Assembly: GCA_022709995.1 (NCBI GenBank)
Contig: JAKLHU010000024.1
Coordinates: forward strand, 1 to 11,389
Direction of reading: 5' to 3'
Length of the DNA: 11,389 nucleotides
DNA from: Verrucomicrobiota bacterium
GTDB lineage: Bacteria; Verrucomicrobiota; Lentisphaeria; Oligosphaerales; Oligosphaeraceae
Part shown: positions 1-6,621 of the stretch, piece after piece
Numbering within the stretch: the stretch's first letter is position 1
Layout of the letters: each line of letters begins with the position of its first letter
Notes under the pieces: model-generated
The model's database searches: none
What the model was told of the DNA's origin: nothing
The model's input: only the letters and a program-made list of their open reading frames with translations
Made by a program: the position numbers and the translations under genes

Positions 1-3
1 GAG

Positions 4-18
4 GCGCCACCTTGGCGC
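4..18. repeat. Short GC hairpin at window edge
   Basis: A 6-bp perfect inverted repeat, GCGCCA (4-9) and TGGCGC (13-18), has a 3-nt loop. There is no T-tract after it, so it is not a convincing terminator. It may belong to a gene lying to the left of the window. A similar hairpin (GCGCC, 5 nt, GGCGCG) lies at 292-308. Confidence 0.35.
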
Positions 19-47
19 GTCAAGCCACTACCGCCGCCAAATGCAAT

Positions 48-140
48 GGCTCCTATGTTACAGGGCCGGATAACCGGGGAATGGAGAGCAGGCTAAAGCC
101 TGAACACCATACGCCGCCGCCCACCCAAGGAGCCTGTAAC
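48..140. repeat. Overlapping, mutually exclusive inverted repeats
   Basis: Two perfect inverted repeats share their right arms. GGCTCCT (48-54) pairs with AGGAGCC (128-134), and GTTACAGG (57-64) pairs with CCTGTAAC (133-140). The right arms overlap at 133-134, so in one RNA or cruciform the two pairings compete. They enclose about 65 bp that contains the palindrome at 89-102. I recognise no known riboswitch class. It could be a two-state leader RNA or an interspersed repeat with imperfect termini. It lies about 215 bp upstream of the start of the LamG/barrel gene. Confidence 0.4.
89..102. repeat. REP-like palindrome CAGGCTAAAGCCTG
   Basis: CAGGCT (89-94) and AGCCTG (97-102) form a perfect 6-bp palindrome around AA. 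From memory, similar CAGGCT-AA-AGCCTG hairpins occur as interspersed intergenic repeats in several GC-rich phyla; that is recollection, not a search result. Only one copy is seen in this window, so its repeat status cannot be shown from the sequence alone. Confidence 0.4.
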
Positions 141-217
141 CTGCAAATTGTCCCAGCTGAGCGCCGGGTTGCACACTGACCGATTACGTCCGGATCGGGA
201 AAAACGGCGTCCGGCAG

Positions 218-246
218 TTGCAAGGCCGGCGAACCGGGATTACACT
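218..246 (+). promoter_or_regulatory. Candidate promoter for the LamG/barrel gene
   Basis: TTGCAA (218-223) and TACACT (241-246) are separated by 17 nt, the preferred sigma70 spacing. Each hexamer matches consensus at 4 of 6 positions. The implied transcript would have a leader of about 100 nt that includes the GC hairpin at 285-316. This is a weak match in a GC-rich background and other placements are possible, for example TATACG at 246-251. Confidence 0.3.
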
Positions 247-284
247 ATACGAAGATTGTGGACGCAGACAGCGCAACAGTTGTC

Positions 285-316
285 CCGGCCGCGCGCCTCG
301 GTGGCGCGACTGCCGG
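285..316 (+). other. Strong GC stem-loop in the 5' leader
   Basis: The inner stem CGCGCC (292-297) and GGCGCG (303-308) has a 5-nt loop. It is extended across a small internal loop by CCGGC (285-289) and GCCGG (312-316). The structure ends 23 nt before the Shine-Dalgarno sequence of the LamG/barrel gene. It could stabilise the mRNA or act as an operator. No T-tract follows, so it is not a terminator. Confidence 0.4.
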
Positions 317-339
317 CTGACACGGTATCATCCAGCCGC

Positions 340-346
340 GGAAGGA
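340..346 (+). promoter_or_regulatory. Ribosome binding site deciding the start at 354
   Basis: GGAAGGA lies at 340-346. An ATG at 348 is only 1 nt away, too close to be used, whereas the ATG at 354 is 7 nt away. The site therefore favours 354 as the true start. Confidence 0.7.
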
Positions 347-353
347 AATGAAC

Positions 354-3300
354 ATGGAGACGATGGCACGCCTGGTGTTGATGGCAGTGGTGGCCGGCAT
401 GACCGCCGTTGGCGGCCAGGAGGCGGTCCCGGAGCCGATAGAATACACGGGGAACGACCTCCAGGGCGACGATGTCATCGCCTGCTGGCAATTCAACGCC
501 GGCCAGGAAAAGAAGGACAGCACTGGGAAAAAGCACGATCTGCAGCTGCGGGGGCAGGCGGAAATCACCGCCGACGGCCGTTTCGGCAGCGGTCTGCGCA
601 GCACCGGCGGCGGTTCCGAAAACGACAAGCCGCAGGGGGCGACCGCCTCCAACCGGCCGGAATTCACCCCGGCCGGCGCCTTTTCCATCGACCTTTGGAT
701 GAAGGCGTCGCCGGAACTGAAGAATTTCGGCGCCACCTACCTGATTGACAAGAAGAATTACAGTTACGCCCGCGATATGGCACAGGCCAACGGCGATTAC
801 ATGTTCTACTTGGCGAAGTCGGGCGAGGACCAGTACGTGTTCACGGCCTCCCTTGGCTTTGAAAAGGACTCGGTCTGGGCGCGTTCCCAGCCGATGGCGG
901 TCGTGCCCGGGCAGTGGTATCACGCAGCCTTTTCCTATGACGGCGCCGGCGTCATCAGGATTTTTCTGGACGGCAATCAGATTTGCCGGGCGGCCTTTGC
1001 GGGCCGAGGCCCCGTGTTTCGCGGCAACTATCCGCTTATCATCGGCGACCGGGTCGGCAGCGTTCATGCCAGTTTCCCGGGGGTGATCGACCAGGTCAGG
1101 ATCATTAGCGGGCTGCGGGAATGCTTTGACGGCCGGCTGGAACTGGAGACGGTGCCGGACCGGACGGTGTTCTACCGTTTTGAAAAAAATGCTGGCCTCA
1201 AGCTCAAGATCAGCAATGACACCGACTATCCCGTGACCGGGATTGCCGGCACGGTGACCATTCTGGGGCGCGAAGCGCCAGTGAACTTGGCGGCCTTGCC
1301 GCCGCGGCAAAGCCACGTTCTGGCGATGCCGATCGACGTCACGCTGAAGCCCGGCAGTTACGACGTCAAGGCCATGATTCGCGCCGACTTCAAGGGCAGC
1401 CAAGTCACCCGGGAACTGGCCTGCCAGTACCACGTCGTCGCTCGCCCGCTGCCCTTCATGCCCGTGGTGCTGTGGGGAACCGGCGACATTGAGCGGCTGC
1501 TCGACATCGGTTTCACGCATGACATCCGCCGCTTAGGCAACCTGCCGGAAACCTGGAAAACCGGCGCCCCGGTCAACGAGAGCGGCGGCAGCGAAACCGC
1601 CAGCACCGTCGACATGCTGAACCAGCATTTGCTGGCCGGCCTCCGAGTCTGCCTCAGCACCGCGCCGGGAACCTGGGTGAACAAAAACCAGACGGCGGAC
1701 GAATTCAAGCGCGTCGACCGCGCCGGAACTCCGAACAACCCCGAAAATGCCGCCGTCGCCCACCCGCGCATCCAGCAGTTCGGCTACAACGTCGGCGCCG
1801 GCATCGCCCAGACCTACGGCCATTTCCCCAATTTCGACGCGGCGCTGATCCACTCCGAGGTTCGCGACAGCACCTCCTTGTCCTTCCACGACTTTGAAGT
1901 CGCCAGCGCCCGGGAGTACTTGAACGGCAAGGACATCCCGGCGTTGGCCCAAGGCAAGAGCGGCGTCTCCTACAGCGTCGTTCCCAATTTTCCCGCCTCC
2001 CGTGTCATCCCCGATGACAACGACCTCCTGCGCTTCTACACCTGGTTCTGGAAAGTCGGCGACGGCTGGAACCCGTTGCATTCCAGCATCCACCGCGGCT
2101 TGAAGTCGACCGGCCGGCATGACTTGTGGACCTTTTTCGATCCCGCCGTGCGAGCGCCGAGCGTCTGGGGCAGCGGCGGCGAGGTCGATGTCATTTCCCA
2201 GTGGACGTACTCCTACCCCGATCCGATCAAGATCGGCCAGGCGGCGGACGAGCTGTTCGCCATGGCCGAGGGCGTGCACGGCCAGAAGGTGATGAAGATG
2301 ACGCAGATCATTTGGTACCGCAGCCGCACGGCGCCGGAGCTGCCGCCAGCGGAAAAGGACCGGGTGGCCTGGGAAAAGGAGATTCCCGACGCCAAGTTCA
2401 TCACCATCAGCCCGGATCATCTGAGCGAGGCGCTGTGGAGCATGATTGCACGGCCCGTGCGCGGAATCATGTACCACGGTTGGGGGTCGCTGGTGAAGGC
2501 CCAGCATGCCGGCTATCGCTTCACCAATCCCGACACCGCGCCGCGTCTGAAGAAATTGATCGCGGAAGTCATCCGGCCGCTGGGGCCGACGCTGCTGCAG
2601 GTCCCGGACCGGAAGACCGACATCGCCGTGCTGGAGAGCTTTTCCGCGCAGGTTTTCGCCGGCCGCGGCAGCAACGGCTGGGGCGGCAGCTGGGAAGCCG
2701 ACGTCCATCTGATGCTGCAATGGGCCGGCCTGCAACCGCAGGTGGTCTATGAAGAGACCATTCGCAAAAACGGCCTCGGGCAGTATAATGTGCTGGTGAT
2801 GCCCAACTGCGATGTCCTCACGGAAAGCGTCGTCAAGGAAATCCACGCCTTCCAACGGCGCGGCGGCGTCGTCGTCGCCGACGAACGGCTGTGCCCGGCG
2901 GTTTTGGCCGACATTCTGGTTCCCGTCAACGTGCGGACGTCGAAGCCGGATGTCGACAAGGCGACCTTGCAGCAGATGGCGGCCAGTCTGCTGCAGAACC
3001 TGCTGCCGTTCTACCGGCGTCACTTCTGGACTGACAACGCCGACCTGGTGCCGCGCATGCGTCAGTTTGGCGAATCGGAGTACCTTTTCGTCATCAATGA
3101 CAAGCGCACCTTTGGCAACTATGTCGGTCAGCATGGTCTGGTCATGGAGGACGGCTTGCCGCATGCCGGCACGGTCAGCGTGGCCCGGAGCGGGAGAATC
3201 TACGATTTGTGCGCACATGAGGAAGTCAAGACCACGGTCAGCGACGGCGTGACGTCGTTTCCGATCGCCCTGGGGCCCGGCGAAGGGCGCCTTTTCCTGA

Positions 3301-3632
3301 TCACTCGCACCCCGTTGCAGAAAACGGCCTTGACGCTGCCGCGACAGGTGTCGCGTCCCGCCGCCGGTTCGGCCGGGGAGTCTCTCTGTCAGCTGCAGGT
3401 CAGGATCACGGACCGGGGCGGGAAAAGCCCGGAGGCCGTGGTGCCGGTGGCCGTCCGCATTGTTGACCCGAATGGCCAGGAAGCGGAGTACAGCGGCTAT
3501 CACGCCGCCGTCAACGGCGCGCTTGACCTGACCCTGCAGCCGGCGGCCAATGACGCCCCCGGCGTCTGGACGGTGACGGTGGAGAATCTGGCCAGCGGCG
3601 AAATCGCCAGCAAGACCGTGACTGTGCAGTGA
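354..3632 (+). CDS. Secreted LamG-domain protein with glycosidase-like barrel
   Basis: This 1092-aa protein is probably exported and acts on polysaccharide outside the cytoplasm; its activity is unknown. The N-terminus (ARLVLMAVVAGMTAVGG, then QEA) is a signal peptide. Residues about 40-255 form a LamG/concanavalin-like jelly roll, with WQFN, FSIDLWMKA, WYHAAFSYDG and a closing GVIDQVRI. A beta-rich linker (about 270-367) leads to a region (about 368-755) that reads like a GH42/clan-A TIM barrel, with Glu502 in the segment IHSEVRD as a possible acid/base. Residues about 756-860 (VLESFSAQVF, NVLVMPNCDVLT, FQRRGGVVVADE) resemble the GATase-like trimerisation domain of GH42 beta-galactosidases. 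The C-terminus (about 1008-1092) is an Ig/MG2-like beta-sandwich. The start at 354 is set by the ribosome binding site at 340-346. I cannot place the barrel in a known GH family, and a second catalytic acid is not clear, so a non-catalytic role remains possible. Confidence 0.85.
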   Translation: METMARLVLMAVVAGMTAVGGQEAVPEPIEYTGNDLQGDDVIACWQFNAGQEKKDSTGKKHDLQLRGQAEITADGRFGSGLRSTGGGSENDKPQGATASNRPEFTPAGAFSIDLWMKASPELKNFGATYLIDKKNYSYARDMAQANGDYMFYLAKSGEDQYVFTASLGFEKDSVWARSQPMAVVPGQWYHAAFSYDGAGVIRIFLDGNQICRAAFAGRGPVFRGNYPLIIGDRVGSVHASFPGVIDQVRIISGLRECFDGRLELETVPDRTVFYRFEKNAGLKLKISNDTDYPVTGIAGTVTILGREAPVNLAALPPRQSHVLAMPIDVTLKPGSYDVKAMIRADFKGSQVTRELACQYHVVARPLPFMPVVLWGTGDIERLLDIGFTHDIRRLGNLPETWKTGAPVNESGGSETASTVDMLNQHLLAGLRVCLSTAPGTWVNKNQTADEFKRVDRAGTPNNPENAAVAHPRIQQFGYNVGAGIAQTYGHFPNFDAALIHSEVRDSTSLSFHDFEVASAREYLNGKDIPALAQGKSGVSYSVVPNFPASRVIPDDNDLLRFYTWFWKVGDGWNPLHSSIHRGLKSTGRHDLWTFFDPAVRAPSVWGSGGEVDVISQWTYSYPDPIKIGQAADELFAMAEGVHGQKVMKMTQIIWYRSRTAPELPPAEKDRVAWEKEIPDAKFITISPDHLSEALWSMIARPVRGIMYHGWGSLVKAQHAGYRFTNPDTAPRLKKLIAEVIRPLGPTLLQVPDRKTDIAVLESFSAQVFAGRGSNGWGGSWEADVHLMLQWAGLQPQVVYEETIRKNGLGQYNVLVMPNCDVLTESVVKEIHAFQRRGGVVVADERLCPAVLADILVPVNVRTSKPDVDKATLQQMAASLLQNLLPFYRRHFWTDNADLVPRMRQFGESEYLFVINDKRTFGNYVGQHGLVMEDGLPHAGTVSVARSGRIYDLCAHEEVKTTVSDGVTSFPIALGPGEGRLFLITRTPLQKTALTLPRQVSRPAAGSAGESLCQLQVRITDRGGKSPEAVVPVAVRIVDPNGQEAEYSGYHAAVNGALDLTLQPAANDAPGVWTVTVENLASGEIASKTVTVQ

Positions 3633-3950
3633 CGTCCTGCCGCTCGTCGGGCTCCTTCGGGATGACGGCCAAAATCATGCCGCCCAGCGGCCGGGGCGCG
3701 AAAGCAAGGGGCGGCGATGACCGCCGGAACGGCAATCCTGGTGCGTCTTCAGCGAGAGGTGGCGGTGACCAGGCGGCAGCGAAAGCCTGGCCGGGTCGAC
3801 CGTCTAAAAATGGCGAACACGGGCGCAGCTGGCAGAGAAGCAGGACAAGGCTGCGCCTGACGGGCACCCGTTGGCTTTCCCGGACCGGAGCGGATTGGCC
3901 GCCATGACGATGACGGCGCTGGCCGCCAGCACGAACCTCCAGCTGTTTGC
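3633..3950. other. Intergenic region without a supported gene
   Basis: No open frame here has protein-like composition or a convincing ribosome binding site; the candidates are rich in Arg, Gly and Pro, as expected from random GC-rich frames. A weak 5-bp hairpin, GGCGG (3710-3714) and CCGCC (3721-3725), is the only local structure I noticed. No clear terminator follows the LamG/barrel gene immediately after its stop. Confidence 0.5.
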
Positions 3951-3966
3951 AAAAAATATTTTTCGA

Positions 3967-3988
3967 GCCGGCCGGGCCCGCGGCCGGC
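3967..3988. other. GC hairpin beside a poly-A/T palindrome
   Basis: An 8-bp perfect stem, GCCGGCCG (3967-3974) and CGGCCGGC (3981-3988), has a 6-nt loop. It is preceded by the 12-bp AT palindrome AAAAATATTTTT (3952-3963) and followed 6 nt later by a -35-like hexamer. It could end transcription from the LamG/barrel gene, although the T-run lies before the stem on the + strand, or it could be an operator for the downstream promoter. Neither role is proven. Confidence 0.4.
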
Positions 3989-3994
3989 GTTGTA

Positions 3995-4024
3995 TTGAAA
4001 GTCATAATGTATTTATTTTATGAT
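3995..4024 (+). promoter_or_regulatory. Sigma70-type promoter for the EF-G paralogue
   Basis: TTGAAA (3995-4000) and TATGAT (4019-4024) are separated by 18 nt, in a markedly AT-rich island within GC-rich DNA. Both hexamers are close to consensus (4 and 5 of 6). Transcription would start near 4031, giving a leader of about 140 nt before the GTG at 4170. A second, weaker pair (TTTCAA 4071-4076, TATATT 4093-4098, 16-nt spacer) lies downstream. Confidence 0.6.
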
Positions 4025-4157
4025 GGATATGAATGAAATCATGTGCCCCTGATTTTTTCTGAACTGGGGTTTTCAAACTGCTGGTGTGGCATTATATTGT
4101 TTATTCGCTTTTTTATTCAGACAGTGGCATTGCCTGCGAGCAAGCGTAGCAACGAAT

Positions 4158-4164
4158 GGAGAAG
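4158..4164 (+). promoter_or_regulatory. Ribosome binding site deciding the GTG start at 4170
   Basis: GGAGAAG ends 5 nt before GTG 4170 and has no comparable counterpart upstream of the longer in-frame GTG at 4086. It fixes the start of the EF-G paralogue at 4170. Confidence 0.75.
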
Positions 4165-4169
4165 AACCT

Positions 4170-6194
4170 GTGAAAAATTGCGCTCCGGAGAAGATTAGGA
4201 ATTTGGTGTTGGCCGGCCATGCCGGTTCCGGCAAAACGACGCTGGCGGACCTGATATTGTTCAAGGCCGGCATGGTCGGGCGTTGCGGCAGTGTTGACAA
4301 CGGCACAAGCGTGTCGGACTTCCGCCCTGAGGAGCAGGAGCGCAAGGCGAGCATTTACACGGGCGTTCTGCATGCACCCTGGAAAGACGGCCATCTTTAT
4401 ATCCTGGACACGCCCGGCAATTCCGATTTTTGCGGCGAAGCGATGAACGCGATCAACATTTCCGACCTGATGGTTCTGGTTGTGGACGCCATGCTGGGCA
4501 TCGGCCCGGGCACGATCCGCGCCTGGAAGCAGGCGACGGAACGGAACATGCCGCGGATGATCTTCATCAACGGCTGCGACCGCGACCAGGCGAATTATGC
4601 CACCCTTCTGGAGACGATCCAGCACAATTACGGCGCCACGACCTGCATCCCGTGCACCCTGCCGGTGGGCGAGAAGGCCGCCTTGAGCGCGGTGGTGTCG
4701 GTCCTGGCCGAGGACGCCCCGGAAAGCGCCCAGAGCTACAAACAGGCGATCATCGACGCCGTCGCGGAAAGTGACGAGGCATTGATGGAGAAGTATTTTG
4801 AGGCCGGCGAATTGACGCCGGCGGAGCTGTCCGCCGGTTTGCGCAAGGCCGTCCTGGGCGGATCGCTGATTCTGATGTTTGCCGGCAGCGCGGCCAAGGA
4901 CATCGGGATCAGCGAGTTCTTGGACACCGTGCTGGCATGCGGCCCGTCCCCGCTGGACCCGATTCCACTGCGCCTGGATGAGGGCGAGGTCAATCGCACG
5001 GCGACTGACAGCCTCGGTTACGTCTTCAAATCCGTCAACGACTCCTTTATCGGCCAGATGAACTATGTGCGGATTTTGAGTGGCTTGTTCAAGTCGGATT
5101 CCGAAATTCTGAACATCACCAAATCCGGCAAGGAGCGGGTCGGGAACCTGCTGTTGGTGCAGGGCAAGGAACAGACTCCGGTGACGGAAGCCGGCCCCGG
5201 CGAAATAGTCGCGGTGGTGAAGTTGAAGAACACCGGCCTGAACGATCTGCTGGGCAGCAAGGCGGTGGACAGCAAATTCAGCCCGGTGAATTATCCGCAG
5301 CCGACGACGGCGTACGCGGTGTCGGCGACAGCGAAAGGCGAGGAAGACAAGTTGGGGGCGGGCTTGCAGCGCCTGGCGGCGGAAGACCCGACCATCCACA
5401 TCGACCGCAACGCCGAGATTCGGCAGACGGTGGTGAACTGCATGGGCGACCAGCAGATCAACCTCATGGTCAGCCGGCTGAAGAATGACTTCAAGGTCGC
5501 GGTGACTCTGGAAACGCCCCGCATTCCGTACCGCGAAACGGTCACCGGAGCCGGCACGGCCCAGTTCCGGCACAAGAAGCAATCCGGCGGCCATGGCCAG
5601 TTCGCCGAAGTGCATCTGCGCATCGAGCCGTTCACGTCCGAAGATGGCAGCGAGGAATTCCTGTTCGCCAACGAAGTCGTCGGCGGCAACATTCCGAAGA
5701 ACTACATTCCGGCGATTGAGAAGGGCGTCACCGAAACGCGTCTGGCCGGGCCGTTGTCGCGCTCGCGGGTCATCAATTTCAAGGCAACCGTCTTTGATGG
5801 CAAGTACCACGACGTCGATTCGTCGGAAATGGCGTTCAAAATTGCGACGCGGGGTGCGTTCCGGGAAGCCATGGCAAAGGCCAAGCCAATGCTTTTGGAA
5901 CCGATCATGAGCTTGCGGATTGTTTTCCCGGATGAATACATGGGAGCAATCAGCGGAGACTTGAATTCACGGCGCGGCCGCATTCTGGGCATGGACCGTG
6001 ATGATGCCCTGCAGGTGGTCAATGCCGAGCTGCCGCTGGTCGAAGTCTACAGCTATCCGACCCAGCTGCGGTCCATGACCCAGGGTCGCGGCAGGTTTGA
6101 AATGAAGTTCGACCGCTATGACCCGGTCCCGAGCCAGCTGGCGGCCAAGATCCAGGCCGAGGCCGCGCGGCAATTGGAGGAAGAGGAAGAATAA
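4170..6194 (+). CDS. Elongation factor G-like translational GTPase
   Basis: This cytoplasmic 674-aa protein has the whole EF-G architecture: G domain (1 to about 270), domain II (about 275-370), III (about 380-450), IV (about 454-570) and V (about 572-674). The P-loop GHAGSGKT (16-23), rather than AHIDAGKT, places it with the EF-G-like (EF-G II) paralogues, not the housekeeping factor. Domain IV keeps HKKQSGGHGQF (468-478) and YHDVDSSE, whose His547 matches the tip His used in translocation. Three G-domain motifs are altered: switch I reads ERKASI (Ser61 for Thr), the G3 motif is DTPGN (Asn84 where EF-G has the catalytic His), and G4 reads NGCD (134-137) in place of NKxD. It may therefore bind or hydrolyse GTP poorly, or with altered specificity. 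GTG start 4170 is chosen from the ribosome binding site at 4158-4164; starting at 4086 would add a hydrophobic 28-residue tail that the family lacks. It appears to be transcribed alone. A tet(M)-type ribosomal protection protein is less likely given the motifs. Confidence 0.93.
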   Translation: MKNCAPEKIRNLVLAGHAGSGKTTLADLILFKAGMVGRCGSVDNGTSVSDFRPEEQERKASIYTGVLHAPWKDGHLYILDTPGNSDFCGEAMNAINISDLMVLVVDAMLGIGPGTIRAWKQATERNMPRMIFINGCDRDQANYATLLETIQHNYGATTCIPCTLPVGEKAALSAVVSVLAEDAPESAQSYKQAIIDAVAESDEALMEKYFEAGELTPAELSAGLRKAVLGGSLILMFAGSAAKDIGISEFLDTVLACGPSPLDPIPLRLDEGEVNRTATDSLGYVFKSVNDSFIGQMNYVRILSGLFKSDSEILNITKSGKERVGNLLLVQGKEQTPVTEAGPGEIVAVVKLKNTGLNDLLGSKAVDSKFSPVNYPQPTTAYAVSATAKGEEDKLGAGLQRLAAEDPTIHIDRNAEIRQTVVNCMGDQQINLMVSRLKNDFKVAVTLETPRIPYRETVTGAGTAQFRHKKQSGGHGQFAEVHLRIEPFTSEDGSEEFLFANEVVGGNIPKNYIPAIEKGVTETRLAGPLSRSRVINFKATVFDGKYHDVDSSEMAFKIATRGAFREAMAKAKPMLLEPIMSLRIVFPDEYMGAISGDLNSRRGRILGMDRDDALQVVNAELPLVEVYSYPTQLRSMTQGRGRFEMKFDRYDPVPSQLAAKIQAEAARQLEEEEE

Positions 6195-6271
6195 GCTTTC
6201 CGACGCGGCTACGGCCGTCACGGCAACCGCGGCTTGACGCTTGCAACCATGGTCACGGCGTATGTCGACAT

Positions 6272-6358
6272 GCCTTGGCTTAGGCGTCCACGCCTTCAGG
6301 CACGGAATGTCTTGGTTGCCGGCGCACCGGCCAGGCGGAAAGAGCGTGTGCAACATCC
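6272..6358 (+). ncRNA. Possible structured RNA between genes
   Basis: Several stems can be drawn in the spacer downstream of the EF-G paralogue. AGGCG (6282-6286) pairs with CGCCT (6291-6295) around TCCA, with outer GCCT (6272-6275) and AGGC. GTTGC (6315-6319) pairs with GCAAC (6350-6354), enclosing a GCCGG (6318-6322) and CCGGC (6327-6331) stem that competes for two bases. The strong terminator at 6379-6419 follows. It could be a small RNA, or simply the 3' UTR of the EF-G mRNA; GC-rich DNA yields such stems by chance. I found no convincing promoter for it and recognise no RNA family. Confidence 0.2.
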
Positions 6359-6378
6359 TGCCGGTCAAGGAGTCCATT

Positions 6379-6419
6379 CGCCTGCCAAGCTATTCCAGCC
6401 TGGCAGGCGTTTTGATTTT
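6379..6419 (+). terminator. Intrinsic terminator after the EF-G paralogue
   Basis: A perfect 9-bp stem, CGCCTGCCA (6379-6387) and TGGCAGGCG (6401-6409), has a 13-nt loop and is followed directly by TTTTGATTTT (6410-6419). It lies 184 bp beyond the EF-G stop, leaving an unusually long 3' UTR or room for a small RNA. Confidence 0.75.
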
Positions 6420-6505
6420 GGAAATGCGGGCCCATGCCAGACCGAGGCGTAGCCGGCTGGGCGAAAAAGAAACCCGCCCCCGAGGAACAGGACGGTGAGG
6501 ATGGG

Positions 6506-6540
6506 AGCGGAGCGGATCGGAGCGGCGACCAGCGGCGACG
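6506..6540. repeat. Phased AGCGG repeat upstream of the DUF4838/esterase gene
   Basis: AGCGG occurs at 6506, 6511, 6521 and 6531; the last three are exactly 10 bp apart, one helical turn, and the last two form a near-perfect 10-bp tandem repeat (AGCGGCGACC, AGCGGCGACG). ATCGG at 6516 is a one-base variant of the same unit. The block ends 81 bp before the start at 6622, so it could bind a regulator, or it may be simple-sequence slippage. No convincing -35/-10 pair was found between it and the gene. Confidence 0.45.
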
Positions 6541-6621
6541 GCCATGACGCCAGAGCACGGTGTTGGCAGAGCGCCGCCAGAATGCAGAAGGGAACCGGAA
6601 CTCGGAAAGGCTGGCATCATA

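Noticed and set aside
55..140. Possible known riboswitch (TPP, cobalamin or glycine type)
   Set aside because: The conserved core motifs of these classes are absent; only generic stems are present.
1533..3503. Long - strand open frame (656 codons) opposite the LamG/barrel gene
   Set aside because: It lies wholly antisense to a gene with recognisable domains; its protein is rich in Arg, Gly, Ala and His without motifs, as expected from GC-biased codons on the other strand.
3629..3907. + strand open frame of 92 codons just after the LamG/barrel gene
   Set aside because: Composition is Arg/Gly-rich and random-looking and it has no ribosome binding site.
3511..4005. - strand open frame of 164 codons in and beyond the first intergenic region
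   Set aside because: It has no ribosome binding site, no recognisable domain, and overlaps the end of a real gene.
4046..4073. CCCC...GGGGTTTT as a terminator or attenuator before the EF-G paralogue
   Set aside because: The stem is only 4 bp with a 16-nt loop, too weak to support.
4086..4169. Upstream in-frame GTG giving the EF-G paralogue 28 extra residues
   Set aside because: The extension is hydrophobic and absent from the family, and a good ribosome binding site stands before GTG 4170.
4113..5810. - strand open frame (565 codons) opposite the EF-G paralogue
   Set aside because: It is the shadow of an unmistakable EF-G-family gene.
6544..6621. Upstream ATG extending the DUF4838/esterase protein by 26 residues
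   Set aside because: It would place charged residues before the signal peptide; the ATG at 6622 begins a standard signal sequence.
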